From positions 32,220,906 to 32,284,905 of the forward strand of contig OY987264.1 of NCBI GenBank assembly GCA_963920665.1: DNA of 64,000 bases, in the 5' to 3' direction. Below the pieces are notes generated by a model. That model ran no database searches, was not told where the DNA came from, and saw only the letters and a list, made by a program, of their open reading frames with translations. Made by a program: the position numbers and the translations under genes. The DNA comes from Straminergon stramineum. Taxonomy: Eukaryota > Streptophyta > Bryopsida > Hypnales > Calliergonaceae. Below, piece after piece: positions 1 to 11,366 of the stretch (positions are counted from its first letter, which is position 1; the number at the start of each line of letters is the position of its first letter).

Positions 1-560
1 AATCACAAAAAAGAAACATCACCGTCATCAAATCAACGAAGCCATTCAAACCCCAGAAACCAGAACAAACGAAAAGCGAACAGCAGCCACCAATTGCAGA
101 ACCCGAATCTCTTCACCATGGCTGCAACCCGAGCTTCCACCGCCGTGGAGCCCTAGGTAATAGACAACACGCTATCCTCTCTCTCTCACTCGACAAAGCC
201 CAAGCGCCCGAGAAGATCTCGCAACATCGAGAACTACACCAATTCTTCACCAAAAAAGAAGAAACAAAAAGACGAGGGAGACGCGACGTACCATCTTGGC
301 GAGCTTGTGATGTCCACGCCCACCGGGCAAAGAGATTCAGAAGGCGGCAACAAAAAAAACAATGAGGGAGATAGAAGGGAAGAGAGAGAGCAGGCTGCTC
401 TTCTCTAGTTGGCAAAGAGAGCTGGCATAGGACCGGCTCGCCGGCATATGCGAGTTTGGGTTGTGTGGAGCCGATTTTGACGGTCGAGATCGATCTGTGG
501 AAGGATCGGACGATGTACAAGGTGAGAAGGTTAGGGTTTCGGCGGGTGTACGGGCTCATA
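1..560 (-). other. Probable 5' end of a gene running off the left edge
   Basis: This stretch is clearly less AT-rich than what follows. Read on the minus strand it has the layout of a plant housekeeping-gene start: an AAACCCTAA box (531-539), then pyrimidine-rich leader sequence, then an ATG near 294 followed at once by a good donor (AAGATG/GTACGT). About 120 nt later there is a plausible acceptor (TTACCTAG) near 155 opening a short exon. An ATG directly followed by an intron, together with this box, is common in plant ribosomal-protein and translation genes, but too little coding sequence lies inside the window to name a product. On the plus strand an ATG TAC AAG followed by GTGAGA near 512 is a weaker rival reading. 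The 148-residue minus-strand frame across this area is probably not a protein, because it runs through leader and intron-like sequence. Confidence 0.35.
531..539 (-). promoter_or_regulatory. Telo-box (AAACCCTAA on minus strand)
   Basis: The plus strand reads TTAGGGTTT. In plants this box sits near the start of many translation-related genes. It lies about 240 nt upstream of the candidate minus-strand ATG, which supports a minus-strand promoter here. Confidence 0.4.
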
Positions 561-652
561 GTTTTGCCTTTTGCGTCTCGGTGGGGATTTCTTTACCGTT
601 TGCGTTATTTCTTATCAGCTGCTTTAGTTTCCTCGGCGGCTTTCCGTGAGAG

Positions 653-660
653 CCACGTGG
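653..660. promoter_or_regulatory. Palindromic G-box CCACGTGG
   Basis: A perfect 8-base palindrome with the CACGTG core bound by plant bZIP and bHLH factors. It lies about 115 bases upstream of the telo-box, in the expected promoter region of the minus-strand gene start. Function is inferred from position and motif only. Confidence 0.35.
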
Positions 661-1282
661 TGCCCTTGGAATGGGCTCTGGTCCTGTTTGACTGCAGAGA
701 GTTTGCAAGTATGTTTTTCCAGTATTGTGTGTGCATGTATAATCGACACTATTTGTAACGTAACTTAATTACTATGAGCAAGGTTAATATTGTATGACAA
801 AACTAATTTCTATATGGTCTTTTGGGGAAGAGAAAGAGGATTTCATTACAATTTTGTATGGATTATTTGGACACGGTGTGAATAAGTTTTGAATTTTTAA
901 TGTGCTAAACATAAGTGTAGTGTGAATGAATACTAGGTTTTGGCAATCTATCATTATCCACCCTCAAAATTTATAAGGTAGAAAACAACTAATTGCAACA
1001 CTTTTTTTGGTCCTACTATCTCGCTATCTCAATGGTCCTACTATCTCGTAGGTTGAATGATCCAAAAAAATTTGATGAGATTATTAGTGAATTCAAGAGA
1101 TCTTGCAATCTAAGTGGTTTTGTATTTCTCGAGTATTATTTTACAAATTTTCGAAGTTGAGAATATAGGCATATTCAATTCCATTTTTAGATTTTGAAGA
1201 ACAAAAAGTGTTACAATTGGATGTGTTCACTTTGTTGTCATCCTTCAAAATATCAAGACTTGATGATTTTTTGGTCAAAGTT

Positions 1283-1329
1283 GATTGTAGGTGTAGGTGT
1301 ACTTATATTGTAAGTACTTACACCTACAA
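1283..1329. repeat. Short inverted repeat (hairpin)
   Basis: The left arm begins ATTGTAGGTGTA and the right arm ends TACACCTACAAT, separated by an imperfect inner stem and a loop of a few bases. It could be the residue of a very small foldback element. No promoter or gene is linked to it. Confidence 0.5.
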
Positions 1330-1364
1330 TTGTTTGAATGAGTGTGATTCCTATTATAATTTTT

Positions 1365-1745
1365 TTGTTAAATCTTGTTGAGAGCCTAAAGAGGATTATG
1401 AATTTTCTTTGGTTGCATTTTTGAGACATTCCATGAATAAACTATGAATTTTCAAAATGATGAAAATATATGACCCAAAACCAATCACAAACTTTTATAA
1501 AGAGCCATTGTACATTTTAGACAAGAATATGTTGGGGCGAGCTTAATGAAATTACTTCATGGTAGAACTACCTCAAACTATTCATATTAGTAATACTTCA
1601 AGAAAAACACTATTTTACAAAATTATAATGGGTGAACAGTATCAAAGACCTTTGCCTTCTATCTAAATTGTTCAAATGAATATCTCAATATTATTAAAAT
1701 AACTTAATTTTTGTTGGATTTTGTTGAAAAATTGAATGGAAATTA
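1365..1745. repeat. Direct repeat R, left copy
   Basis: This block matches 5,285-5,680 in the same orientation. Both start near TTGTTGAGAG, share a GATGAAAATAT run, and end in a TTTTTGTTGGAT stretch. The copies are diverged and about 3.9 kb apart. No TG/CA ends or primer site were seen, so they are not called LTRs. Confidence 0.5.
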
Positions 1746-2317
1746 AAGCTTGTCTTTCGGGACATAATGTAAATAGATTTGATATATAGTGCCCTAGAAA
1801 CTAAAGTTCAAATACTTCAATTTATGAAATTTGTATTAAATTTTTTAGGAGAAGTCCATTTTTATGACCCAAAACTCAAATTAAAGAGCTAGAGTATACT
1901 ACACATATTTTGTTCACATTGTCATTAATCCTAATGATACAAAAAAATTGAAATTAATATGACTTTAATATAACTAAATGAGAATTGGCTATTGGCCTTA
2001 AATAAGTTGAATACAAAAAATGGATAAAAATAATTCATTTTCAAAATAAAAAATATTTATTGGATTAACTTTGCTAATTTGAAAACATTTTTGGACTACT
2101 TAATTATTGAAGCTTGAAAATTTGAAATGTCACACTTTGAAATAAAATATAAAGGTATGCATGTTTGGAATCAAATATCAAGAATCTTCAGAAAAATAGA
2201 TGGATGAAATTGCATGTTGTGAAACTGTGGGTTTAAAGTGATAGGATGAAAACCATTGAAATTAGTTTGGGTCTTTTAAGTTATGTAAGGTTAACTTATA
2301 AAAAACCTAGTCCATTA

Positions 2318-4018
2318 TTGTAGATAAGCTTTGGTACTAAGTTTTAAATTAAACAAACCCAAGGCTAATAGTAAAAGTTTGTTCCTAGGGAGGCTAGTTA
2401 AATAGGATTACTTCTAATGGACTCTTATTAGGTCATTGCAATTGTAGAATAATATAGGAAATATGTTCTTTAACCACATAAACAAATGTTTTTCCTCATG
2501 CGATATGACTAATTACTAGATTTGCCACTCCACTCTTAAAGGCCACAAGGGTTAGATAAAGCTCCTAGTTTATTAATTCTTTAATTAAGCTTTTTCTTTT
2601 GACTATCTTTATAACTTTTATTCCCACTTGGAATTCTTTATTCTTTAATCCTTTAAGCTTTTCCAAATCAGACTTGTCAACACTGTTGCTTGCCAAAGCC
2701 TTGCTTCTTCCCGAATAGGTCTTCTCAGCTTTCAAGTACCAAATGGGTCATGTCAGACTTCTCAACTACCAGGGAATCTTCTTCCACCAACTTGGAACTA
2801 ATTACTCAACCACACTGTTCCACTTCTAATTCAGACCCTACTTGGAATTAACTTCCCACAGCTTCCCACTCACTGAACTCTCCAAATCGATTTTTAATCA
2901 TCTAAATAACTCTTACACAACTACCAATTTGGATAAAAATAATAAACACATACAATCGTTAAAATATTCCACTCAAATTCTTCCACTTGTCAGACCATGC
3001 TCCTGACTCGACAAACACAACTTTCAAACATCAGCACCAAATTGGAATTAAACTCCATACATGCAAACAGATCACATACATATAGAACTACAATTTGGCT
3101 TGAATAAAATTTATTATAATACCAAATTGGTGAGTAAATCACCATTTACACTTTTAACATCAGTTATGCAAGTTGTTCATCCAACACATTCTCACAACTA
3201 ATCTTGCAAATTATCATTTATACTCTAATTGCCTTCCTAATTGAAATCTAATTTCCAATACTCTTGACATTCCAACTAGGCTTTAATAATTCTTCACTGT
3301 TTCAACCAAGCATGTTTTACAATTTTTGCTCTCAACATGATATTCATCTTTTCAGCACAGACTTTCTCAAATTTAACATTTAACAAATCCTTCTTCAAAT
3401 CAATCTCCAACTTGGATAATTCCAATTAAAACTTCCATGCTTCTGCACATTAACACACCACCACCACACACTGGCACACATACATCCCAACTAGGACACA
3501 GACTTAGACATATCATCACTCTGATCCAACTTGGACCAACACAAACATAACACCCAACTGGGCAATCACACAAGCACACACACAACAATCACAACACAAA
3601 TTCAAAAAAAACAAATACACAGCCTAACTGACTGGGACACGCACTGGAATTCACTCAACAGCCGGTAAAAGAAAAATGCAAACAAATTGGACTTAAGAGA
3701 CAATGCCAGACAGTTACCAACTCGGCTGACAACCACCTCACCACAGCCACCCATTTGGATCCCATTCGTCAGACTGCCATCATCCAATTCAGTTGACATG
3801 CCAGACACTCAACCACTAACCACCTAATTGGAATCTTAACTAGGAATTTAAACCTCAATCCTCCCATTAGACAATCAAACAACCCCAATTGGAATAAAAT
3901 CAGTGACTAACATCCTATTTGGACAACACAAAACACCAAATAACACCCAAAACCGTCACATTTTACTAAAAATATCTCAAAAATTAATACAGTGGTCATC
4001 CTACTCGGTTATCTACAA
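2318..4018. mobile_element. 1.7-kb TIR element with TTA target duplication
   Basis: Ends are TTGTAGATAA and its inverse TTATCTACAA, flanked on both sides by TTA. The sister flank at about 46,400-46,450 runs straight through with a single TTA, giving an empty site. The inside carries many short copies of a CCAATTGG or ACTTGG-like motif and GTCAGAC runs, from about 2,630 to 3,960. A 3-bp TTA duplication suggests the PIF/Harbinger superfamily, but the TIR is not a typical one. No transposase frame is visible, so it would be non-autonomous. The small frames at 3,400-3,808 are compositional. Confidence 0.6.
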
Positions 4019-4330
4019 TTATCACATTATCAAACATCATTTCTAAGTTGAGTTTATATTTTAAAAAATAACATTTAATTTTTTATTTTCTCTTTTTATT
4101 ACATGAGAATATGTATTGTCTATCGTTATTACTAATTTATGATGGTTTGGTGAAAGAATGTTATTCTTGTAATTTTCATTGTATAAAGAAAAATTAAATT
4201 GCTAAATATTATAGAAAATCCAATTAATGTGAAATTTCATCACAAAACAACTATCATTGTAGAATAGACTTATAAAAATCCTAATCCACATATCATTCAC
4301 CACAATAGGCAAAAATTGTGATGCAACCCT
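4019..4330. repeat. Continuation of unit flank
   Basis: This segment aligns with 46,440-46,700, sharing CAAACATCATTT near its start and AAATTGCTAAATAT further on. It resumes exactly where the 2,318-4,018 insertion ends. Non-coding. Confidence 0.6.
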
Positions 4331-4377
4331 AGCTAGCCGAAGTCCCAAACCCTAATCACAGGGTTTAGTAAAAAAAA

Positions 4378-4694
4378 CATTAGAGGAGATCTAGCCAAAA
4401 AGAAGGTTGTTCTAGGCCTATTCCCCCATTGTTGTTCCTCAGTAGTGAGGGCACGGCTGACAGTAGTCAACTGTTATAAATTTTTGAAATTTTTTTTTGT
4501 GAAAAAAAAAAAAGTTGGTCTTGAAATTGACAGAAAAGTCAACAAAAAAATTTCAACCCCCCCCCCCGAAAAAAGTGACATGGTCGCATCCCGACCACAT
4601 CAGTACGCTGCGGTGGCGCAGCAATGGTGCAGTTCCTTGAGTTCCCCGCTCCCGAGAACTCTCAGCCCTCTATTTGGCCAGATCTCTTCTAATG
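4378..4694. mobile_element. Short TIR element, CATTAG family, copy 1
   Basis: The left end CATTAGAGGAGATCTAGCC is mirrored at the right end (inverse CATTAGAAGAGATCTGGCC, 17 of 19 matching). The 317-bp body is relatively GC-rich, with a poly-C run near 4,558-4,567, and shares pieces such as CTGATGTGG in inverse order with the element at 4,901-5,179. No clear target duplication. The 89-residue frame inside crosses homopolymers and is not believed. Confidence 0.6.
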
Positions 4695-4900
4695 TGAACC
4701 GGTCTTCACACTGAATTTCAAACCATCGCATGACGTAATATCACCATAAGGCAAGTCCCAAAGCACTACAGTAGTAAAAATAGTGTGGGTTTGGAAATAG
4801 CATAACAAATATAAATAGTTTGGACTTTTGCCATGTCAAGGATTTTGATGGGTTTTTTAATTAAGAAAATGGACAAATGTCGAATGGGAGTGGTTCCTTG

Positions 4901-5179
4901 CATTAGAGGAGTTTTGAGGGGTCTGGAAGGTTGTATGTTCCCCTAGGTTCCCCGACCCTAGGATCTGCCCTACAACAGCTGTCTGATGTGGCACAACGAT
5001 TGCCACGTTACTTTTTCTTGTTTTTTTGAATTTTTTTTCAACTTTCTTTTACATTTAAAATTTAATAAAAATTTTAATAAAAAAATAAATCTGACAACGG
5101 CCATTCCCGGACTATTGGGGGAACAACACTAGAAACATGCTCAAAACGGCCCTCCAGATCCCTCAAAACTCCTCTAATG
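4901..5179. mobile_element. Short TIR element, CATTAG family, copy 2
   Basis: Ends are CATTAGAGGAGTTTTGAGGG and its near-perfect inverse, followed by TCTGGA on both sides, so the TIR is about 28-30 bp. The body is 279 bp with an AT-rich middle. It lies about 200 bp from copy 1 and in opposite relative orientation. Superfamily is uncertain, since no clean target duplication could be found. Confidence 0.7.
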
Positions 5180-5284
5180 AGGTTTGTTGGGTGCGGATTG
5201 AAGCCAAATTAATTCCTAATAGTGGGCCTATACAAAAACATGGTCAAAAAAATTGAACTCGATTTTGAGTGCGTTTCTTTTACC

Positions 5285-5680
5285 ATGTTTTGTTATGGAG
5301 GTTTGATCTTGTTGAGAGTTGAAAGAGGATTACAAATTTTCTTTGGTTGCTTTTTTTGGACATCTCACAAATGAACTATTGATAAATTTTCAAAGTGATG
5401 AAAATATGTGATCCAAAACCATTCACAAAAGTTTATGAAGAGCAATTATATATTTAGAAAAGAATATATGAGGCTACCATAATGCAATTACCTCAAGGTA
5501 GAACTACCTCAAACTGTTTATTTTAGTGACACTTTGATAAATTACTACTTTATAAAAGTAGAATGGGCAAATAGTATCAAGTACCTCTACCTTATATCTA
5601 AAATTGTTCAAAAAAGCACCCAAATATTATTAAAATAGTTTAATTTTTGTTGGATCTTGTTGAAAATTTGAATGGAAAAT
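5285..5680. repeat. Direct repeat R, right copy
   Basis: Pairs with 1,365-1,745 in the same orientation. See that entry for the shared landmarks. Confidence 0.5.
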
Positions 5681-7409
5681 CCAAATTGATAAAAGAAAAT
5701 TTTCATCCATCTTTGTTCTTAGTATTGTTCATATATGCACAAACCCTTGGGCCATTGTTAGTAGGACTATCTCAAATCATAATAGAATGTGGACCTATTC
5801 CCTCAATCACTCACACCATTGGTAAAATATAGAAGTTTAGGTTTCACCTCACATTTCTAGCTTTCTTCAATGTACCTACACCTCCATCACTAAATTGAAA
5901 ACACTCAAAACCATCCTTGTACCCATTCCTGACAAGTAGACTTCCATTAGAGGTGTCTCCCAAAGTATCATTAAATCATTCCCATATTTAACTTCAATTA
6001 ATTGATTGTTGATTTCTTTAGATTTTGGTTTTAGGACCAAGTTATGTGATGATTTCACTAGCCTAAGGAGTTTTACTCTCAAAATTCATAGAAATTATGC
6101 GTCTTATCCAAATATTCTAATTTTCTTTTGGGGAATTCATGGTTTTCAATTGATAATGCTACAAAAATATTTTTTTCTAGAAAGAGGTGCCTCCAAATAT
6201 GTTGTATTGTTTATTTTGACGTTTTGAGGTGTTTTCATCTTATACAATCTTTGGATTTAAAACCATGGAGTCACAACAACCAATTTCATTATAATGTAGA
6301 GATTGTGGCAAAATTTTAAAAGGTCTATGCAATTGTTGCATTTTGATTAATAGCCATCTCAAGGAGTGATGGGGATAATGGTACTCAACATATACACACT
6401 ACACTAGTAGGAGCCCTTGTGTTTTTTGGATGTTTGTAGTGAATAAAAATGTTTTCTAGAACAAAAATAAAAAGATGGGATTGTAGCCATGGGAGGCAGG
6501 ATTGAGTAGGATGTTCTAGAAAATGTTTGGATGTCTCTAGCAAAACAAGTTGATGTTATGTGTAACAATGATGTTCTAGGAGATATAAAAAACATAGTCG
6601 TGTTTTATACAACGTCCAAGAAAACAATGGAATTGCCACATTGGTAAGGGGTTCCAATTTAATTCTGGATAAGTTAGTAAAAGTTACTGTGGGCTGAGGA
6701 AAAATGTTGATTAGATATGAAAACATTAGGGAAGGGTAACCACGTGGCATGCTTTGTTTAAAAAGGAAAATGGATGGAAAGAGAAACTCTTTATATAAGT
6801 GGGGTGGTAGGAAGTACAACAAACGATATGAAATATCTAAAACAAAAATTGTGTTCAAAGTAGATTGTCTAAAAAAATGTCCACATGTTTGAAACAATGT
6901 GTAGATGTACAGAGGTCAAGTTTCCATCTTCTACTTATCCCATATCTTTTGTCTAACTATGGATGGACAATGGATTTGAGTATAAATATGACATCTCCAC
7001 TCTTCATTCTCACTAAATGTCCATAAAATAATTACTTCACTTTGCCATCAAAAATTCTCTTGGTGGTAGATGGTAAATTCTTACTAAATTTGACATTCCA
7101 TTTTTCTTCATTTTTTTTACTTTCTTTTAATTAATTATTTTGTGCCGACCTTGTCCTATTGGTATGGGATGCACCAATTGATGTCTCATCAAATGTATAG
7201 ATGTCTAAGTTGATGTCGCTAAAGACAATATTAAAATTCTTATATAGCAAGATGTTAGGTGCTATGTCAAGTGCCACATTATTATTGAGCCAAGTGAAAA
7301 AAATGATATTTACTTACCATACATAAAGTTGCACATGAGAAAATAGATGAAAGTAATACATTTTCAATATGAAGTTATTGTATTTGACATTTGATTTTAT
7401 ACATTTATT
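5681..7409. other. AT-rich non-coding stretch
   Basis: Only short frames without domain-like composition or codon structure were found on either strand. Nothing further is recognised. Confidence 0.5.
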
Positions 7410-8153
7410 GGGTCATTGCAAGAAACACTTGTTGTTTTGTCTCAAAACAACCTATTTCAATGAGTATTGTGACTTTTGGAATAAATGTTTTGAAAATGAA
7501 ATAAAATATGGATAATTTGTAAAGCATTTTATATATTATGTGTGTAAAAATTGAGGCCTAGAAACATCTATCTCTAAAAGCTATGTACAAAAAAAGATCA
7601 ACGGAAAACTCCAAGAAAAAGATGAAAATTCTTTGATGTTTGAATTTTAGAAAAATAGGAAAAACAATAAAAAAAAATAGACTAAAAAAATTCATTTTTT
7701 CTAACTTGAAGATGCTCCCTTCTCAACCATTTGGGAAAAAAATTGTGTTTTTTGCACTTGCGCAAAGATAATGCACTTCGAGCCGGGCTTCGAGCACATA
7801 TGGAAGGTGGACACTTTACTATTTTTAGAAAATCCCTTCATGGATTTGTGTAACTTTAATAGAAGTTTTGTCTCCCAATTTCAACCTTCAAATTTACATT
7901 TTTGGATCAAAAATAGTATTACCCCCTCCCCAAATGGCAAAGGTAGATATCCATTTGGAAGCTATTTAAAAATAGTAAAATAATTTATAAAAATAAGAAA
8001 AAAAAAAACCTATTCAACTTTTAAAACTACCATATGTATCTTCAATTCGAATTTCATACAAAACTGACATATGACACTAAAGTTATGAGCAAAAAAACAC
8101 TTATCTAAGGCCAATAGAACAAAAAGAAGGACAAGTGTTTTTTGCAATCATTC
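7410..8153. mobile_element. TIR element, TTGCAAGAAACAC family, copy N1
   Basis: The left end GGGTCATTGCAAGAAACAC is mirrored at the right (inverse GAATGATTGCAAAAAACAC). Total length is 744 bp, close to its relatives at 37,604-38,335 and 38,736-39,459 and to the nested copy at 21,243-22,237. The interior is AT-rich with no transposase, so it is a MITE-like element. The 70-residue frame at 7,771-7,983 lies inside it and is probably chance. Confidence 0.65.
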
Positions 8154-8199
8154 TTTTACAAAAGAATTCTTCTTGTCTTGGGGGACCACTTGCAAGAAT

Positions 8200-8660
8200 T
8201 TAAGAAAACTATGAGAGAAAAAACATAGGGTGATGGTAAATAATTGGAAGAAAATACTAAAAAATTGTTAATTTTACCATAGATACAAATTATGTCAAAA
8301 AATTGTTACAAATGAAATTATGGTGATTTTTCAAAGTTTCTTGTGTGAATAAATTATATCAATTATAATGTAATTAGAATCATTTGGGATTTTTATTTGA
8401 AATACTCAAATTACATTAACAACTTACAAAGAAGAAGTACTTTTAATATATACTTTAATGACAAGAAAACAATTCAAATATAATGGATATCACATAATAT
8501 GGATTTTAACACCTAATACCATCAATGACAATAGTCTATTGAATTTTTTGAATTTTTCTAAATTTCTTAATTTAATAGGATTAGAAAAAGTCAATTTTCA
8601 TTGTCTCAGTTTATATCAAATATTTTAAATTAATATTCTATAAGTTACCATTTAGTTCAA
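8200..8660. repeat. Upstream flank block of the repeat unit
   Basis: Aligns with about 40,800-41,140 and 55,350-55,690, the blocks upstream of genes D and E, through shared pieces such as AATTATGGTGATTTT and the run around TGTAATTAGAATCATTT. It marks the 5' flank of the gene A unit before the later insertions and the copia element. Non-coding. Confidence 0.6.
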
Positions 8661-8727
8661 CAAAGAAGCATCTTATTTCAAGTACAAGGACATAAGAAGC
8701 GTTTGCCCAATATTTAGATCTCTTTAA

Positions 8728-9148
8728 CCCCCAAGCACTCCGACATCCATTTTTTGGATGATGAACAGATTGAAATTGGAATTTCATCCTCCTTATTGTT
8801 TGGATGAAAGTTATTCTAATTTGTGGAGTTACATTATGAAGTTTTTGTCCTATCTAAGGGTTAGATTTGGTGTCACTAGAGTACATATTTTTCTAAAATT
8901 ACAAATGTGCAAGTATATCAAGTGGTCAAAATGCATTGACTTTTGAAGGAATTTTGGATTTTCTCTTTCAAAATTTATTAAAAAAGATTGGTGATAGCAT
9001 TGGTGAATCTAATCATATAGATGGAATCTAAAAATCAAAATCTACAACTTTTATATGTATACCAATCCTATATTATGCTTCCAAATAGCACTTTATAATG
9101 ACCTTTCTTGAATTGTCAATTCTGGAGATGATTTTGAACGTTTAGGGG
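8728..9148. mobile_element. Candidate TTAA-flanked element
   Basis: TTAA stands directly before CCCCCAAGCAC (8,724-8,727) and after TTTAGGGG (9,149-9,152). The inverted ends agree only over the first seven or so bases, so this is the weakest member of the TTAA group. The right end closely resembles those at 22,825 and 54,198. No transposase; a minus-strand frame of 91 residues overlaps its right end and is not supported. Confidence 0.4.
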
Positions 9149-9689
9149 TTAAAGTTGTATATACCCAATTGAAATGCAACGACATTTGAATAGGCCAAAT
9201 CATCTCAAATTTGGATTTCATAAGAAGAAGCAATGATATAAAAAAAATGGCGACTAGTTCAAGGTTAGGTGGTAGAAGTGGGAAAAACAATAGTTGCATT
9301 TCAAAAACAGAGGATGCAAAACTAGAAGGAATTTGGTAGGGCCAAAAATCAACTAGTGCCCTCTCCAAATTGTAGGATATTTTACTTGCCTCCTCTCAAC
9401 ACTTGGTGGATTACATCTACCATGGAATAATATTCATTGTCTATTATTTAGGCAAGGCAAGGGTCATATATGGGTATCAACCTTGAGGGATTGGATATCA
9501 AACTAGGGGGCAACAATTAAAGCGGTTTTTAAGAATTGGAGTAATAGGATGAAATGCATACAGAAATGCTTGTGCAATTCCATGGCTTTGGTTTGCAACT
9601 TCTATAATGCATTCAATTCATGTCATGATAGAGTGCTTCAACTCTTGCAAAATCCTACAATTGAACCTCTAGCCCCTTAAAAACCAAAC

Positions 9690-9930
9690 CACTAGAAAAA
9701 ATGGGGCTTCAAGAGAGGTGCCTGATCTAGATCCAACAATGCAAATAAAAAATTATATATATATATTTTATAGTTTGTATATTTTTAAAATTTTAAAATT
9801 GCATTATGATGTGCAACCTTAGAATGCCACATCACAATTCAATTTTGAAAATTAATTAATTAATTTTGCATCATTGGCACCAATAGTTTAGATTTGGTAG
9901 CCCTCTTCAAACCCCATTCTTTTTCTAATG
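9690..9930. mobile_element. Short TIR element with CACTAG/CATTAG ends
   Basis: The left end CACTAGAAAAAATGGGGCTT is mirrored at the right (inverse begins CATTAGAAAAAGAATGGGG, then TTTGAAGAG). Length is 241 bp and the middle is AT-rich. The ends recall those of CACTA-type elements, but no matching 3-bp duplication was seen. Confidence 0.55.
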
Positions 9931-11179
9931 CCAAGAGCCTAAAATTGGGTCACATTTATATTGGCAAAAATTTGAGTTGATAATATTGTGACTTTGTTTT
10001 TTCAAATTCTTTGGTTGGACCTACACATACAATATTCTTCATTGATTCTTGTGATATGAACATGGCCTCAATTAAATTATAATTTTTAAATTATGAGTTA
10101 AATTGGTTGTTATCAAAGAATGAATCCTTTTTGATTCAAGGGTTAGATAAGGTCAATTGTAGTCTATGTCCCAATGTCCATAAGAATTTACACTATTAAT
10201 ATGCAATTATTTATGTATCAATCATGAGCAACACCTTATAGGGGCATCATAAGAACCATTTGAAGAAGGTGAAAACTTTGATTCCTAAACTCTTTTGACT
10301 TCATACTAACTTTTCATTACTATTTTCAATTCCATCTTGGATTAGTTGGAAGGATCCTTGGCCTTTTAATGGTGAAGGGCTTTGCCAAGTTCAATTCTTG
10401 CCAAAGATGCAATATTAATTAGTACTTTCAATTTGGAATTGTTTTTAGATTACATTACAAGAATCTTGCAATTTAGCCAGTGCCAATTTTAGTCTAGAGG
10501 GAATTAGTCTATGAGAAATTTATATTTTTTGTAATTGAGAGGATACACCCAGTGACCGCTAGAAAAAAAAATGGTCCATTTTCGTGGAAGGAGGAAGCCC
10601 CTTCATCAACTAGCATAGCATTCAATAGCCTTTAGGAAGGCTGTTTTTTCCTCATTGGTGTCCTCGTCCACGAAATTCATCCATACATCAACACTCTTGA
10701 TTCTAATGCAAAAATGTCTTCATTTTGAACTTTGAATTGCTCTCAAACATTCAAAACAACTTGTATTGACATGAAAATTTTACCACAATAACTAGACCTT
10801 AAGAAGAACAAAACCCAACAAATTTTATTGAAAACAAACATTTTATGAAAAAGTTACAAGCCCCTAAAGTTGCAGCCATTAGAATGTAATGTGGACTCAA
10901 ATTAAACCTATGAACTTCGAAGGACTCTCGTAAAATCAATACATCTTGGATTGATCTGAAAAATTTACTAGTGAAACTAGACTAATATGCGCAACTTTTC
11001 CAACAAGTTTTATTGAATTCGAACATCGGATGCAGAAGTAACAAAACTTTGAATGTGACTACCAAACAATGTGAGGACACTTTTTGTCCCCTTGGGTGAT
11101 GAGAGAGGTTGAGGGCGGGAAGGCCAGGAGGCCAGGAGTGATGAGAAGCAACAATGGGACCCAAGAAGGGCCAACAAGG
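9931..11179. other. Non-coding stretch left of the copia element
   Basis: No gene is recognised. A short internal similarity exists between about 10,815-10,860 and 11,000-11,045 (shared TTTTATTGAA and GTTAC/GTAAC landmarks). The minus-strand frames at 10,982-11,210 cross into the LTR and are not genes. Confidence 0.45.
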
Positions 11180-11357
11180 TGTAGCAAATAACAATGTCGT
11201 AGTCAAGCAACAGTATGATGCAGTCTTGTATTAGAGAAGATGATTAACATTGAGATAAGCTCATTTTATATGCAACATTGTTAACCTAAGAGTGCTAATA
11301 AGGAATGAGAACTATACAAGAGGGATGAAACCCTAATGACACCTTGTAGTGTCAACA
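11180..11357 (-). repeat. 3' LTR of the copia element
   Basis: Starts TGTAGCAAATAACAATG and ends GTGTCAACA on the plus strand, matching the right LTR throughout with about 15 differences. The short length (178 bp) is at the low end for copia LTRs. Confidence 0.9.
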
Positions 11358-11366
11358 CCCCCTCTC
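11358..11366 (-). other. Polypurine tract
   Basis: Plus strand CCCCCTCTC, that is GAGAGGGGG on the element strand, directly inside the 3' LTR, where plus-strand DNA synthesis is primed. Confidence 0.7.

Larger units (their letters stand above)
761..2317. repeat. Unit flank without gene; AT-rich non-coding
   Basis: No coding sequence is visible. From about 1,740 the sequence aligns with the downstream flanks of the gene copies: 1,790-1,900 matches 26,815-26,930, and 2,020-2,310 matches 46,130-46,400. It therefore looks like the 3' flank of a further repeat unit whose gene is missing or lies left of the window. It also contains a small hairpin (1,283-1,329) and one arm of a direct repeat (about 1,365-1,745). 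Confidence 0.6.

Noticed and set aside
113..559. 148-residue minus-strand frame at the left edge
   Set aside because: It crosses the proposed telo-box, leader and donor site, is rich in Cys, Arg and Ser typical of antisense or leader sequence, and shows no domain.
456..758. 100-residue plus-strand frame
   Set aside because: It reads through promoter-like sequence (telo-box and G-box) and has no recognisable domain.
4350..4369. Interstitial telomere repeat
   Set aside because: AAACCCTAATCACAGGGTTT is a single short palindrome, not an array of telomere units.
4445..4714. 89-residue plus-strand frame
   Set aside because: It runs through poly-T, poly-A and poly-C tracts of a MITE and is Lys/Pro-biased by composition.
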